64,000 nt of DNA. Source: Janibacter cremeus (GTDB taxonomy: Bacteria > Actinomycetota > Actinomycetes > Actinomycetales > Dermatophilaceae). Positions 27,235 through 36,609 of this stretch are shown in pieces. Within the stretch, counting starts at the first letter, position 1. Each line of letters begins with the position of its first letter. Made by a program: the position numbers and the translations under genes. Under the pieces are notes generated by a model, which did no database searches, was not told the origin of the DNA, and saw only the letters and a list, made by a program, of their open reading frames with translations. The stretch spans positions 3,243,490 through 3,307,489 of the forward strand of contig NZ_JACCAE010000001.1 of the NCBI RefSeq assembly GCF_013409205.1, read 5' to 3'.

Positions 27235-27691
27235 CAACGGGTGATGGTTCCGGGATCGCTTCCGTGCGTGGGGATGAGTCAGGTGTTATGGGGGCTGCCG
27301 GTCCAGCGGAAGAGTTGCTGATCTGGTCCGTTGTCTTGGAGGGGGTCGCGCTCGCGTTCGCCGACTCGGTGACGCCCTGGTCAGTTGACGAAGGCTCATC
27401 ACTCGTTCCAGTGCGCACCGCCAGGACGGCGCCGACGGCGCCGGTACCCAGTCCCAGCAGCAGCGCGGTCCAGCCAAAGAACTTCTTGCCGCCGGAGCCG
27501 CCGTACTCCTCGTCAGGACAGTCGCTGTAATCGCCCTCGATGTCCAGCAATTCCCCCATGGTGCATCCGACGTTGTCGAGAGCCACCTGCTCTGCTTCGG
27601 CATCGGCACGGCCGGCGGCGAACAGCAGGAAGATGCCGAGGAAGATCAGGATGGGGCTGATCGGCAGCAGGAGGGAGGGCGCGCGCCGCAT
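27125..27691 (-). CDS. membrane protein with C-terminal zinc ribbon
   Basis: 188 residues. The N-terminus has a signal-anchor-like helix (LLLPISPILIFLGIFLLFAAG); a loop with two cysteines (NVGCTMGELLD ... DYSDCPDEEYG) comes next, then a second helix (FFGWTALLLGLGTGAVGAVLAV), a long Ser/Thr/Pro-rich stretch, and a zinc ribbon CPECGEMIATTARLCRYCHSKI at the C-terminus. The ribbon would face the cytoplasm. Function unknown. Its 3' end overlaps the 3' end of the rightward gene by 110 bp. The coding call rests on the clear ribbon and membrane pattern. Confidence 0.75.
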   Translation of the reverse strand: MRRAPSLLLPISPILIFLGIFLLFAAGRADAEAEQVALDNVGCTMGELLDIEGDYSDCPDEEYGGSGGKKFFGWTALLLGLGTGAVGAVLAVRTGTSDEPSSTDQGVTESANASATPSKTTDQISNSSAGPAAPITPDSSPRTEAIPEPSPVVTDIPRRACPECGEMIATTARLCRYCHSKIDPVSNA

Positions 27692-27964
27692 GAAAGGGGT
27701 CCTTCTGAGAATGTCGAGTCGTCGTGCAGCAGCACCGTGGCAGCGGGTGCGACCAGTTGCTACACCATGTCAGGATCGTGGTAATCGATATTCAATGCTA
27801 GTCGTCCCAACACCCGTAGGACCGCCTACACCTCCAGCACCCGCCCGCCATCGGCCGGCCTTTGATTCTTCACCAGCAGAGGCGGTCTTAGTGCCCCTCA
27901 TTTACCCGCTCTTGTCAGTGAAGGGGAGCACGGTCGGCGAGCCGTCCGTATGTGAAGCATGCGT

Positions 27965-30004
27965 TTACATCGGGCGATCTGCCTCGTACTCGCGCAGAGC
28001 AGCGCCGATTCGGTCGAGCAGGTGTGTGAAGTCGTGCGGGACGTGGTCCATGCGCTGGGAGGCTTGGCGCAGCGTCTGCGTGTTGAAGGTGGCGTGGTGC
28101 GCCTTGCTGAGCCAAGACTTGAAGTCCTTGGGTGTGTTCTTGGAGATCGCTCGCCGCTTGGCATGCTGGGTCCGGAGATCTTCCCACGATATGGCGTCCG
28201 GTGCGAAGGTCTGGACGGGTAGGTATTCGATGATGTCGGCTCTGGAGACCCCCAGTGGTTCGACGCGGGAGTGTCGACCGCGGCCGCGCTCGATGGAGCG
28301 CATCAGCCACTGCTTCATCCATCCGGATTCGTCATTCGGTGGCCACTCGACCCCTTCGGTCAAGACCCGCAGGGCGGTCTCCGCATCGTCGGCGTACTTC
28401 CTTGCTTCGCTCCACGCCTGGTCCAAGCCTTCGGACGGCAGTCCGTCCAGTAACGCGAACAGCAGAGCGTCGGTGAAGTCGAACAAGGTGCGGGCTTCGA
28501 TTGCAGCAGGCAGGTGCCTGGCACCGCGGATCGGGATAATCTCGACGTTCAGCTCGGCCAGTTCGGTCCCGATGAGCTCGGACAAGACCGTCTCGTCGTG
28601 GGCGCCCTCGACGAGGAGGAAGCCACGCCGCGTGGCGAGCAGGTCGGTCGTGCTCAGCCCCAGGCTCTCCAGTTCCTCCCGCTCGGCAGGCCCCAGCAGC
28701 TTCATTGTCGTGACCCTGCTGATGGGGTTACCCGTGCGGAGCTCCTCACGCATTGCTACCGGGACGACTCGCTCATCGCTTAGCAGTGTTGGACTGTGCG
28801 TGGCGCACCAAATCGACGTGCCTGATCCCTGTGCCATCTCCGCGAGCCAACCAAGGGCCTGGTGTTCCGCCGCACGGTGCAGACCTTGTTCGGGTTCGTC
28901 GATGAGAAGCGTGCTGTGTTGCCAGCCCTGATCCACCATAGAAGCCGTCGCGCGATGAATGGCCAGCAGCGCCCACGTGCGTTCCGCTGTGCTCAGACGT
29001 TCGAATGGAATGTCCCGTGTCTGCATCACATTGCCGAATTTCGGCACTGTGGCCAGCCACTCGAGGCGTTTGCCCGCGAGAAGGTCGGCATGGCTGGGTA
29101 CGTCAACCCTCAACCCCACCGACGTCTGCAGGGCCAGGCGCAACTGGCGCGTGGCCTCCTGACCGAGCTGGGTGGCCCACGCGTCATAGTCGGCCCCCTC
29201 TGTCAGCAGCTGCGCGAGGGCGCGGCCCACCAGGTCGGCCTTCGGCTCCGGGGCGGCGCGCAGATCCACGCACGTGTGGCCCATGGCAGCCATCACATCG
29301 AAGCCGTGTAGCCGGTGGAAATGTCCTTCACCGACAACCGCGGTACAGAGTCGCCCGTCATCCACGGTGGCCGTTGCACCGACCGTTAGGGGGGACCACA
29401 GGATGCTGGACTCCTCTTCTTGGTCTGAGCGCTTGTCCGTTTCGACGAGGTAGGCGCTCACCTCGGGGTGATCGCGTGACTCCAGGTAGAAGGGCCGGAT
29501 CAGGATCGTGTCGTAAACACGTTGGATCTCGAAGTAGCGCTGCTTCAGGACGCACTGCCACAGCTGCGCACTCTCCTCCCAACTGCCGCCGTAGTTGCGT
29601 CGCACTTCGTCGTCGATGTGCTTCGCGTAGGCCGCCTCACCGGCCAGCATGTCCAATTCGGCCTCGGCCGACTCTGTCACTTGCAGGTACTTGCCCAAGA
29701 AGCTCTTCCTGAACTCGGAACGCCGCTCGAAATCCAGAATCTGTCTAGCCAGCGCGTCGAGGTCTCCCTCGGCAGCGGCCGGTGGGAGCTCGGGCATATG
29801 GGCTTCGACGATGAGCGAGCACCTGTCCTGCATGTTGCTGGCGTCGGGCATGCCTCCCTGAAACAGATGCCTGATCGCGGTCAACACGCGACTCTTCCCT
29901 ATGCCGTTCTTCCCGAAGAGGGCGTACGTGCCGCTTTTCCAAGGAACGTACGTTTCCTTGTGGCCGGGAAAATCGAGGATCAGGCCGATGGGAGTCGTCG
30001 ACAT
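27965..30004 (-). CDS. OLD-family-like ATPase with TOPRIM-type nuclease region
   Basis: 679 residues from the ATG at 30004 (MSTTPIGLILDFPGHKE). The ATPase half has Walker A LFGKNGIGKSRVL, an ABC-like signature RLSTAERTWALLAIHRA, Walker B STLLIDEPEQGLH and the switch histidine WCATHSPTLLSD. About 90 residues later FLLVEGAHDETVLSELIG and DALLFALLDG match the E and D-x-D-like motifs of a TOPRIM fold. This order is that of OLD nucleases and related anti-phage proteins. No helicase (as in Gabija) or second subunit lies beside it, so it would be a stand-alone OLD protein. Spaced from its neighbours, so monocistronic. Confidence 0.75.
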   Translation of the reverse strand: MSTTPIGLILDFPGHKETYVPWKSGTYALFGKNGIGKSRVLTAIRHLFQGGMPDASNMQDRCSLIVEAHMPELPPAAAEGDLDALARQILDFERRSEFRKSFLGKYLQVTESAEAELDMLAGEAAYAKHIDDEVRRNYGGSWEESAQLWQCVLKQRYFEIQRVYDTILIRPFYLESRDHPEVSAYLVETDKRSDQEEESSILWSPLTVGATATVDDGRLCTAVVGEGHFHRLHGFDVMAAMGHTCVDLRAAPEPKADLVGRALAQLLTEGADYDAWATQLGQEATRQLRLALQTSVGLRVDVPSHADLLAGKRLEWLATVPKFGNVMQTRDIPFERLSTAERTWALLAIHRATASMVDQGWQHSTLLIDEPEQGLHRAAEHQALGWLAEMAQGSGTSIWCATHSPTLLSDERVVPVAMREELRTGNPISRVTTMKLLGPAEREELESLGLSTTDLLATRRGFLLVEGAHDETVLSELIGTELAELNVEIIPIRGARHLPAAIEARTLFDFTDALLFALLDGLPSEGLDQAWSEARKYADDAETALRVLTEGVEWPPNDESGWMKQWLMRSIERGRGRHSRVEPLGVSRADIIEYLPVQTFAPDAISWEDLRTQHAKRRAISKNTPKDFKSWLSKAHHATFNTQTLRQASQRMDHVPHDFTHLLDRIGAALREYEADRPM

Positions 30005-30509
30005 GAGTGCCAACCTATCGCCCGGTCTCGGACCGTTTGGGCTCACAGCCGCCCGGTGACGACGGCCGACTCACGGTCGCGCTCCGGAAGGGTCCCGATC
30101 GTCCGAACCCTCATGACGACAGACCCCGCGCGAAGGATGATGCCAGTGTCCGGGCAATGTTCCCGGCCCCGATCCACTCATCACACCGTCACCGGATCGT
30201 GGTTGCTGAGCATCGTGTGTCCGCGTTCCGTTCGGAGGCAGCGCCCAGGCTGCGACCTGGACGAACTTGTCGAATACGACCCGTCATCGATGCGCGGGTG
30301 TGCAACCCAGCAGGTGAGCGGCGACATGTTGAGGGATAAGTGGGCCGAACTGGTCCGTTCACTGCCCCTCCACTGGCGTTGGGCGGACTCGATGCGGTGA
30401 GGCCATCGCCATCCCGGTCGCGCAAGATCCGGGTGCCTTGGAAAAGCACGGGCCCCCGGTGTTCCGGGGGATTCTTCGTCCACTTCGGAGTTGAAGACTC
30501 AGAATTTCC
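30005..30509. other. 505-bp intergenic region
   Basis: It holds the promoter of the leftward OLD-like gene and, near 30453-30470, the terminator of the leftward LysR gene. No gene could be supported in any frame. Confidence 0.5.
30453..30470 (-). terminator. terminator downstream of the LysR gene
   Basis: A 7-bp perfect stem CCCCCGG/CCGGGGG with a TGTT loop, 40 bp past the LysR stop on the minus strand, followed in that direction by a short CTTTTCC tract. Confidence 0.55.
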
Positions 30510-31433
30510 TCACCCTTGCCACCTGACGCCTCTCAGGTCAGGGCGGTGCGGGCCCGTGACGATGTCCACCCACGCGTGCGCGACAGGCGTCAGTGGCCGA
30601 TCGCGGGAGCGCACCAGCACGATCTTGCGCGACACACGTGGACGGAGCGGAATAAATGTCAGTCCGGCGAAATCCAGCAGCGGCAGCACGAACCCCGGGA
30701 CGACCCCGAGACCCAGCCCTCCGGCCACCAGACCACCGACAGCGCCGATGTTCTGGGCGGCTACTTCTTCCTCGGGAATGGCTCTGTGGTTGTCGAGTGC
30801 CTGCCGAACCAGGGGTTGGATGCTGCTGGCCGGTGAAAAGGAGACGAGCGGGACGTCAGCGAGCTGTGACCATCGCAATTTAGGCTCGCCTGCCCATGGA
30901 TGCGTGCCAGGAACTGCGACGAAGAAGTCGTCCTCGGCCAATGGCCGGATCTCGTAGCCCCGCGGTACCGGGCCGCTGAGTGCCGTGATGGCCACGTCTG
31001 CTCGGCCTTTGCCGACGGCGGCCCAGACCTGCTCGTTGAGGCTGTCCGCGACGTGAATGTGCATCGTCGGGTAGCTCGAGCGGAGGGCGAGTAGGAACGG
31101 GGGGAGCAACGTTGCGGCCAGAGAAGGCAGTGTGGCGATCCGCAAACTGCCTCTGGTCCCGGCAAGGTATCCGGCCATGTGTTCCAGTCCGGTGTCCACG
31201 TTCGCAACCAAGCTGCGGGCGACGGCAACGATCGCCTCGCCATCGGGGGTGAGGGTCACCCGACGGGTGGTCCGCAGAAACAGTGGCACGCGCAGGCGAC
31301 GCTCGCTCTCCTGGATCGACCTGCTGAGGGACGACTGAGCGACCTGGAGCGCCGCGGCGGCCGCGGTGAAGGTGCCGTGGTCGGCCAACGCCACGATGGC
31401 GCGTAGGTGATGCAAGGCCAGATCTATCGGCAT
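30510..31433 (-). CDS. LysR family transcriptional regulator
   Basis: 307 residues, full length for the family. The N-terminal winged HTH (LHHLRAIVALADHGTFTAAAAALQVAQSSLSRSIQESERRL, residues 7-47) precedes a periplasmic-binding-like effector domain (about 90-295, with GSLRIATLPSLAATLLPPFL and ADVAITALSGPVPRG). It is divergent from the CitMHS-AtuA operon with 87 bp between starts, the standard arrangement for a LysR regulator controlling its neighbour. The inducer is probably the carrier's substrate; this is inference from arrangement. Confidence 0.93.
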   Translation of the reverse strand: MPIDLALHHLRAIVALADHGTFTAAAAALQVAQSSLSRSIQESERRLRVPLFLRTTRRVTLTPDGEAIVAVARSLVANVDTGLEHMAGYLAGTRGSLRIATLPSLAATLLPPFLLALRSSYPTMHIHVADSLNEQVWAAVGKGRADVAITALSGPVPRGYEIRPLAEDDFFVAVPGTHPWAGEPKLRWSQLADVPLVSFSPASSIQPLVRQALDNHRAIPEEEVAAQNIGAVGGLVAGGLGLGVVPGFVLPLLDFAGLTFIPLRPRVSRKIVLVRSRDRPLTPVAHAWVDIVTGPHRPDLRGVRWQG

Positions 31434-31520
31434 GATGCATGAATCTATCGGCTATTGATCGTAGACGCGGGTTGATGCAGATCCTCAGACTGGTCGGGAT
31501 CACTCCAGAAGGGACCAACG

Positions 31521-32939
31521 ATGCTCTCCGCCATGGGTTACGCCACGATCATCATCATCCTCGCCTTGCTCCTGACGAACCGGGTCACGGCCGTCGTCGC
31601 ACTCGCCGGCGTGCCAGTCGTCACTGCTCTGCTTGCCGGGTTCTCCATTGGAGAGGTGGGCGAGTTCATCGGGGCCGGGCTTGGCAGCGTGGTCGGGGTC
31701 ACGACGATGTTCGTCTTCGCGATCGTCTACTTCGGCTTGATGCGCGATGCCGGGCTCTTCGACCCGATCATCGGGCGCATCGTGGGTTGGGCCGGGAATG
31801 CTCCGGTCACGATCGCCGTGGCCACTACGGCTCTCGCATGTGTGGCGCACCTGGACGGAGCGGGCGCGACCACCTTCCTGATCACCATTCCGGCCATGCT
31901 GCCGTTGTACGACCGTCTCGGGATGAGTCGCTTGACCTTGTCCGTGTGTGTCGGCATGGGCGCCGGGGTGATGAACATCATGCCCTGGGGCGGGCCGACG
32001 GCCCGAGCCGCGACCACGACCGGCATAGATGCCAACGACCTGTGGGTGCCGTTGATCCCATCGCAGCTCGTCGGCATCGTTGGTGCCCTGGCGATCGCCT
32101 GGTACCTCGGGCGCCGTGAGCACCGCCGCTTGGGCCTGGGTGCCGACATGACCGCTCCCAACCAGACACCGGCCATGAGCCTGACGGGCGGCGGTAGCGG
32201 AACCGCCGTGACGAGCGGTCCCGCCGCAGGTGACGCGTCATCCGATGACCAGCGTGGAGTTGAGCCTCGAGACCCCCTGGAACTTTCGGACGAGGAGCAG
32301 GAGCTGCGTCGACCGCGATTGTTCTGGTTCAACGCGGCACTGACCGTGCTCGTACTGGCGGCCCTGATCGCAGGCTTCGCCCCGCCGGAGATGATCTTCC
32401 TGGTCGGCGTCGTGGTCGCGCTCGTCGTGAACTACCCGGGTCTGCGTCGGCAGACGACCCGCATCGAGGCGCACGCAACAGGCGCGATGCTCATGGCGAC
32501 CACGCTCCTCGCGGCCGGCGCTTTCCTGGGAATCCTCGGCGAGAGCGGCATGATCGACGCAATGGCCTCCAGCGCCGCCGGTGTCGTACCGTCAGCCGTC
32601 GGCCCTGCCCTGCCACTGATCATCGGGGTGCTGGGGGTGCCCCTGAGCTTGCTGTTCGGGCCCGACGCCTACTACTTCGGGGTCATGCCCGTCCTGACCG
32701 CGCTCGGTGAGCAGTACGGCGTCCCCGCGGAGGCCATCGCACAGGCATCGATGATGGGCCAGGAGACCGTCGGCTTCCCCATCAGCCCGCTGACTGGCTC
32801 GTTCTATCTGCTGGTGGGCCTTGCCGGAGTCGACATCGGCCGACACATCCGAGCCCTGTTCGGGTGGGCGTGGCTGCTGAGCCTGCTCATGCTGGCGACT
32901 GCCTTCATCACCACCGCGATCCCGGTGTGGGTCTCATGA
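31521..32939 (+). CDS. CitMHS family citrate/organic-acid carrier
   Basis: 472 residues with about 12 hydrophobic helices and a polar cytoplasmic loop in the middle (about 205-255). The family blocks include ACVAHLDGAGATTFLITIPAMLPLYDRLGMSR, GAGVMNIMPWGGPTARAA and, near the C-terminus, GVPLSLLFGPDAYYFGVMPVL. Known members import metal-citrate complexes with protons; others take related di- or tricarboxylates. The gene overlaps the following AtuA-family gene by 4 bp (ATGA), so uptake and catabolism of one substrate are likely joined. Confidence 0.9.
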   Translation: MLSAMGYATIIIILALLLTNRVTAVVALAGVPVVTALLAGFSIGEVGEFIGAGLGSVVGVTTMFVFAIVYFGLMRDAGLFDPIIGRIVGWAGNAPVTIAVATTALACVAHLDGAGATTFLITIPAMLPLYDRLGMSRLTLSVCVGMGAGVMNIMPWGGPTARAATTTGIDANDLWVPLIPSQLVGIVGALAIAWYLGRREHRRLGLGADMTAPNQTPAMSLTGGGSGTAVTSGPAAGDASSDDQRGVEPRDPLELSDEEQELRRPRLFWFNAALTVLVLAALIAGFAPPEMIFLVGVVVALVVNYPGLRRQTTRIEAHATGAMLMATTLLAAGAFLGILGESGMIDAMASSAAGVVPSAVGPALPLIIGVLGVPLSLLFGPDAYYFGVMPVLTALGEQYGVPAEAIAQASMMGQETVGFPISPLTGSFYLLVGLAGVDIGRHIRALFGWAWLLSLLMLATAFITTAIPVWVS

Positions 32940-34321
32940 GCTCATCGCGCGCGTCGGGTACACACCGTGAGCACGTGCGTATCGGGGCAGGCAGTGGTTT
33001 CGCAGGGGACCGGATCGATCCCGCGCGTGCCTTGGCTGAGCACGGAGCCCTGGACTACCTCGTCTTCGAGACGCTCGGTGAGCGCACCATCGCTCAGGCC
33101 AACGCACGCCGTCTCGCGGGCACGGGTGTCGCGTTCGACGCGCTCCTGCCACAACGACTCGAAGCCACACTCGGCCCAATGGTCAACCAAGGATCGACCA
33201 TCGTCACCAATGGCGGCGGCTCCGACCCGGACGCGGCCGCGGACATGACAGCCGACCTGGCCACCCGTGTTGCCGGCCCAGCTGGTCGACCGGTTCGGAT
33301 CGCCTCGATCACCGGTGATGACGTCATGGACATCGTCCGAGACCTCGACCCGGTGGTGTGGGAGAACGGCCGGCCCCTGTCCGAGCAAAACGGCGAGCTC
33401 GTGAGCGCCAACGCCTACATTGGCGCTGCATCCATCGTCGAAGCCCTCGAGTTAGGGGCAGACGTGGTCATCGGCGGTCGACTGGCCGACCCGTCCCTCT
33501 ACCTCGGACCGCTGGCCCATGCGCATGGCTGGGACCTCGACGCCGACCCAGAGATTCTCGGCCGCGGAACCGTGATCGGCCATCTCCTTGAGTGTGCCGG
33601 GCAGTTGACCGGGGGCTACTACGCCGACCCAGTGACCAAACCAGTACCTCGAATGGCTGACCTCGGCTTCCCATTCGCCGACGTGACCGCCGACGGTGCG
33701 GCCGTGCTCGGCAAGCTCAAGGGAACCGGCGGGACGCTGACCCCGCGGACCGCAACAGAACAACTGCTCTACGAGGTGGGGGACCCAGCGGGATACATCA
33801 CCCCGGACGTGGTCGCGGACTTCACAACAGTCCGCCTCGACCACGCAGGCCACGACCAGGTGGCCGTGACTGGCGGCACCGGGCGGGAACGGACCGACAC
33901 CCTGAAGGTCACGCTTGGATTCCGCGGCAGCTGGCTCGGCGAAGGGCAGATCACCTACGCCGGGCCCCGCAGCCTGGCCCGCGCGCAACTGGCCGCTGAA
34001 ATCGTCGAAGAGCGCCTCGTGACAGTTCACGGACTCGACGCCGAGGCAATCACGGTCGAGTACATCGGAGCCGGTGCCGCTTTCCGTGGCCTCGGCGAGA
34101 CGGTAGACCCCCACGAGGTGCGGCTGCGCGTATCAGCCGTCGTCCCGGACCAGCAACAGGCCGAGGCCGTCGGGTGGGAAGTCGAGGCCCTCTACACGAA
34201 CGGTCCTGCAGGAGGTGGGGGCGCTCGGCGCTCAGCACATCCGATGCTGGCCATCCGCTCCTGCCTGATCCCACGCCACCTCGTACCAACGAGCGTCCAG
34301 ATGCGAGAGGTCCGAGCATGA
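32936..34321 (+). CDS. AtuA family protein (DUF1446), acyclic terpene utilization-like
   Basis: 461 residues. The DUF1446 core is clear: VRIGAGSGFAGDRIDPA at the N-terminus, YLVFETLGERTIAQAN, TNGGGSDPDAAADM, GAASIVEALELGADVVIGGRLADPSLYLGP and CAGQLTGGYYADP. AtuA is required for citronellol/geraniol use in Pseudomonas, but its chemistry is unknown, and many homologues sit with organic-acid carriers. The C-terminal ferredoxin-fold domain found fused in long AtuA proteins is coded separately by the next gene, which overlaps this one by 4 bp. Confidence 0.88.
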   Translation: MSSSRASGTHREHVRIGAGSGFAGDRIDPARALAEHGALDYLVFETLGERTIAQANARRLAGTGVAFDALLPQRLEATLGPMVNQGSTIVTNGGGSDPDAAADMTADLATRVAGPAGRPVRIASITGDDVMDIVRDLDPVVWENGRPLSEQNGELVSANAYIGAASIVEALELGADVVIGGRLADPSLYLGPLAHAHGWDLDADPEILGRGTVIGHLLECAGQLTGGYYADPVTKPVPRMADLGFPFADVTADGAAVLGKLKGTGGTLTPRTATEQLLYEVGDPAGYITPDVVADFTTVRLDHAGHDQVAVTGGTGRERTDTLKVTLGFRGSWLGEGQITYAGPRSLARAQLAAEIVEERLVTVHGLDAEAITVEYIGAGAAFRGLGETVDPHEVRLRVSAVVPDQQQAEAVGWEVEALYTNGPAGGGGARRSAHPMLAIRSCLIPRHLVPTSVQMREVRA

Positions 34322-34620
34322 CACGCGTAGACGAACTCGCCCACGTCCGCGCCGGCGACAAAGGCGATCACTTGATCCTTGGCGTAGTGCCGTGGGACCA
34401 AGAGGCGTATGACCAGTTGGCCGAGCGGCTGACCCCAGAGCGTGTGGCACGCGCGTACCGTCCCTTAGTCACCGGGCCAGTCCAGCGTTCGTGCCTGCCC
34501 GAACTGCCCGCGCTCATCTTCACCCTCCCCGGAGTCCTCGGCGCGGGAGTCACCGGATCACCCGTCCTCGACGGACACGGCAAAACCCTCAGCTATCACC
34601 TCCTGACTGTCGAGATATGA
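34318..34620 (+). CDS. AtuA-associated ferredoxin-fold protein
   Basis: 100 residues. The sequence matches the C-terminal domain of long AtuA proteins: the DELAHVRAGDKGDHLILGV start (family RSGDKG motif), LTPERVARAYRPLVTGPVQR, LPALIFTLPGVLGAGVTGS and LDGHGKTLSYHLL. Its ATG overlaps the AtuA stop (ATGA), so the two products are made together and probably bind each other. Despite the fold name, no iron-sulfur cysteines are present. Last gene of the carrier-AtuA operon. Confidence 0.8.
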   Translation: MTRVDELAHVRAGDKGDHLILGVVPWDQEAYDQLAERLTPERVARAYRPLVTGPVQRSCLPELPALIFTLPGVLGAGVTGSPVLDGHGKTLSYHLLTVEI

Positions 34621-34971
34621 CCGTCAGCCGACCGTCACCTGCCCACAACGACCCGAGAAGCACGGCCCATATGGGGCCCCTCGGCACTCTCCACCTCGCC
34701 TGAGCACACGCTTGACGTCCTCAGGAGCGTCTTGTTGGAGCCGCACGCGTCGTCACCAAGACGGCCGTGCCGAACGGGCCCGAGTCCAGACCGCGGCCAT
34801 GGAGCCCTACGAGATCAACCGGCCTTCTGGTTTCTCATCTGAACAAGCATCCGCGCGACTACCTTCGCCCCTTCTCCATGCGTCAGGCAGTTGTGAACCG
34901 TCCAACAGTGGAGCTCGACGCACAATCGTCTCCGCCGCGATGTCTCTCCGCGTTGTGTAATGCGCTGAGCG
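34621..34971. other. 351-bp region between the AtuA operon and an IS element
   Basis: No gene or terminator could be supported. It ends with GCTGAGCG (34964-34971), the left target duplication of the next insertion sequence. Confidence 0.5.
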
Positions 34972-36381
34972 GGGACTGTCCGGATAACGGTGTAACCGGC
35001 CCGACACGCCGACGTAGGTCGGCGGGAAGGGGTCGTGATGACCGAGAACCTTGCGGGCATGAGCTCGCTGAAGAAGACCGTGCAGAAGTCCCAAACAGCC
35101 CAGGCTGAGCAGGCCGCGGTGCGTGAGCTGGTCAAGGCCGCCCGTGCTCGTGGTGAGGACCTGACGGGGCCAGAGGGGCTGTTGAAGACGTTGACCAAGA
35201 CCGTCCTGGAGACCGGTCTCGATGAGGAGATGAACGATCACCTCGGGTACGACAAGCACGCCGTCGAAGGTCGTGGGAGTGGCAATTCCCGCAACGGCAC
35301 CCGCACGAAGACGGTGACCACCGACAACGTCGGAGCCGTCGACATCGAGGTCCCCCGTGACCGCGAGGGCAGCTTCGAGCCGAAGACCGTCCGCAAGCGG
35401 CAACGCCGCTTGGGCGATGTGGACACGGTCGTGCTCTCGTTGTACGCCAAGGGCCTGACCACGGGAGAGATCAGCGCCCACTTCGCCGAGGTCTACGGCG
35501 CTTCGGTGTCCAAGGATCGGGTCAGTGTGATCACCGACCGGGTGCTCGAGGACATGCAGGCGTGGTGCGCCCGGCCGCTGCTGCCGGTGTACGCCGCGAT
35601 CTTTATCGACGCGATCCATGTCAAGGTCCGTGACGGGCAGGTCGGTAACCGGCCGTTCTACGCCGCGATCGGCGTCGACCTGCAGGGTCGACGAGACGTG
35701 CTCGGGCTGTGGGCCGGTACCGCCGGGCACGGCGAGAGCGCCAAGTTCTGGATGAGCGTGCTCACCGAGATCAAGAACCGCGGCGTGGGCGATGTGTTCT
35801 TCATCGTCTGCGACGCCCCTGTTGGGCCTGCCGGACGCGGTCAACCAGGTCTTCCCACTGGCTACGGTCCAGACCTGCATCATCCACCTCATCCGAGGCA
35901 CGTTCCGGTACGCCTCGAAGAAGTACTGGGACCACATCGCCCGCGACCTGCGCCCGATCTACACGGCGCCCTCACCGCAGGCCGCGTGGGCCGCGTTCGA
36001 GGAGTTCGAGGAGAAATGGGCCAAGGCCTACCCGGCGATATCCCGACTGTGGCGCGACGCGTGGGAGCAGTTCATCCCGTTCCTGGATTATGACGTCGAG
36101 ATCCGCCGAGTGCTCTGTTCGACTAACGCGATCGAGTCTTTGAACGCGCGCTACCGGCGGGCGGTGAACGCCAAGGGTCACTTCCCGACCGAACAGGCAG
36201 CGCTCAAGACGCTGTATTTGGTCACGAGGTCACTGGACCCCAGGGGCACCGGGCAGGCACGCTGGGTCACCCGGTGGAAGCCAGCCCTGAACGCCTTCGC
36301 CGTCACCTTCGCCGACCGCATGCCGGCCGCGGAGAACCTCTAACAAGAAGATGCCGGTTACACCGTTCACCGGACACACCC
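34972..36381 (+). mobile_element. second type of IS256-family insertion sequence, with 8-bp target duplication
   Basis: 1410 bp. The ends are inverted repeats: GGGACTGTCCGGATAACGGT on the left and, reading inward from the right, GGGTGTGTCCGGTGAACGGT, both followed by GTAACCGGC. The flanks GCTGAGCG at 34964-34971 and 36382-36389 are identical, the usual 8-bp duplication of IS256 elements. The element carries one transposase gene, broken by a frameshift. It differs from the two 1420-bp IS copies. Confidence 0.9.
35038..36343 (+). pseudogene. IS256 family transposase, frameshifted
   Basis: The first frame (from 35038) gives a normal IS256 N-terminus with AIFIDAIHVKVRDGQ (first Asp) and VFFIVCDA (second Asp). 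At the CCCC run 35816-35819 one extra base shifts the frame. Removing one C restores CDALLGLPDAVNQVFPLATVQ and the rest, including the Glu region CSTNAIESLNARYRRAV, up to the stop at 36343. The enzyme is therefore inactive unless the site is rescued by slippage or is a sequencing error. A GTG at 35035 directly before the ATG is an alternative start. Confidence 0.88.
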
Positions 36382-36609
36382 GCTGAGCGCACGATGCCCC
36401 TTCAACGGGGGGAGAAAGAGGGGGCGTCGCGAACGACACTGGGCATGGCTCAGCAGCTTGCCCCCCGGGGGAGCGGGGCGTGGCCACGCTATGAGCGAGT
36501 GGCCGCGGATCGCGCTGCGACACGACCAAGCGTGGCAGCCGTATCCCAGTGCCAGTGTGTGCGGCTATTGTCTGCGACAGGGTAAGGACTTACCTCGACG
36601 GGGGTCATT

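Noticed and set aside
27125..30004. Gabija or PARIS system formed by the OLD-like gene and its neighbour
   Set aside because: The neighbour is a zinc-ribbon membrane protein, not a UvrD-type helicase or a PARIS AriB nuclease; no second subunit is visible.
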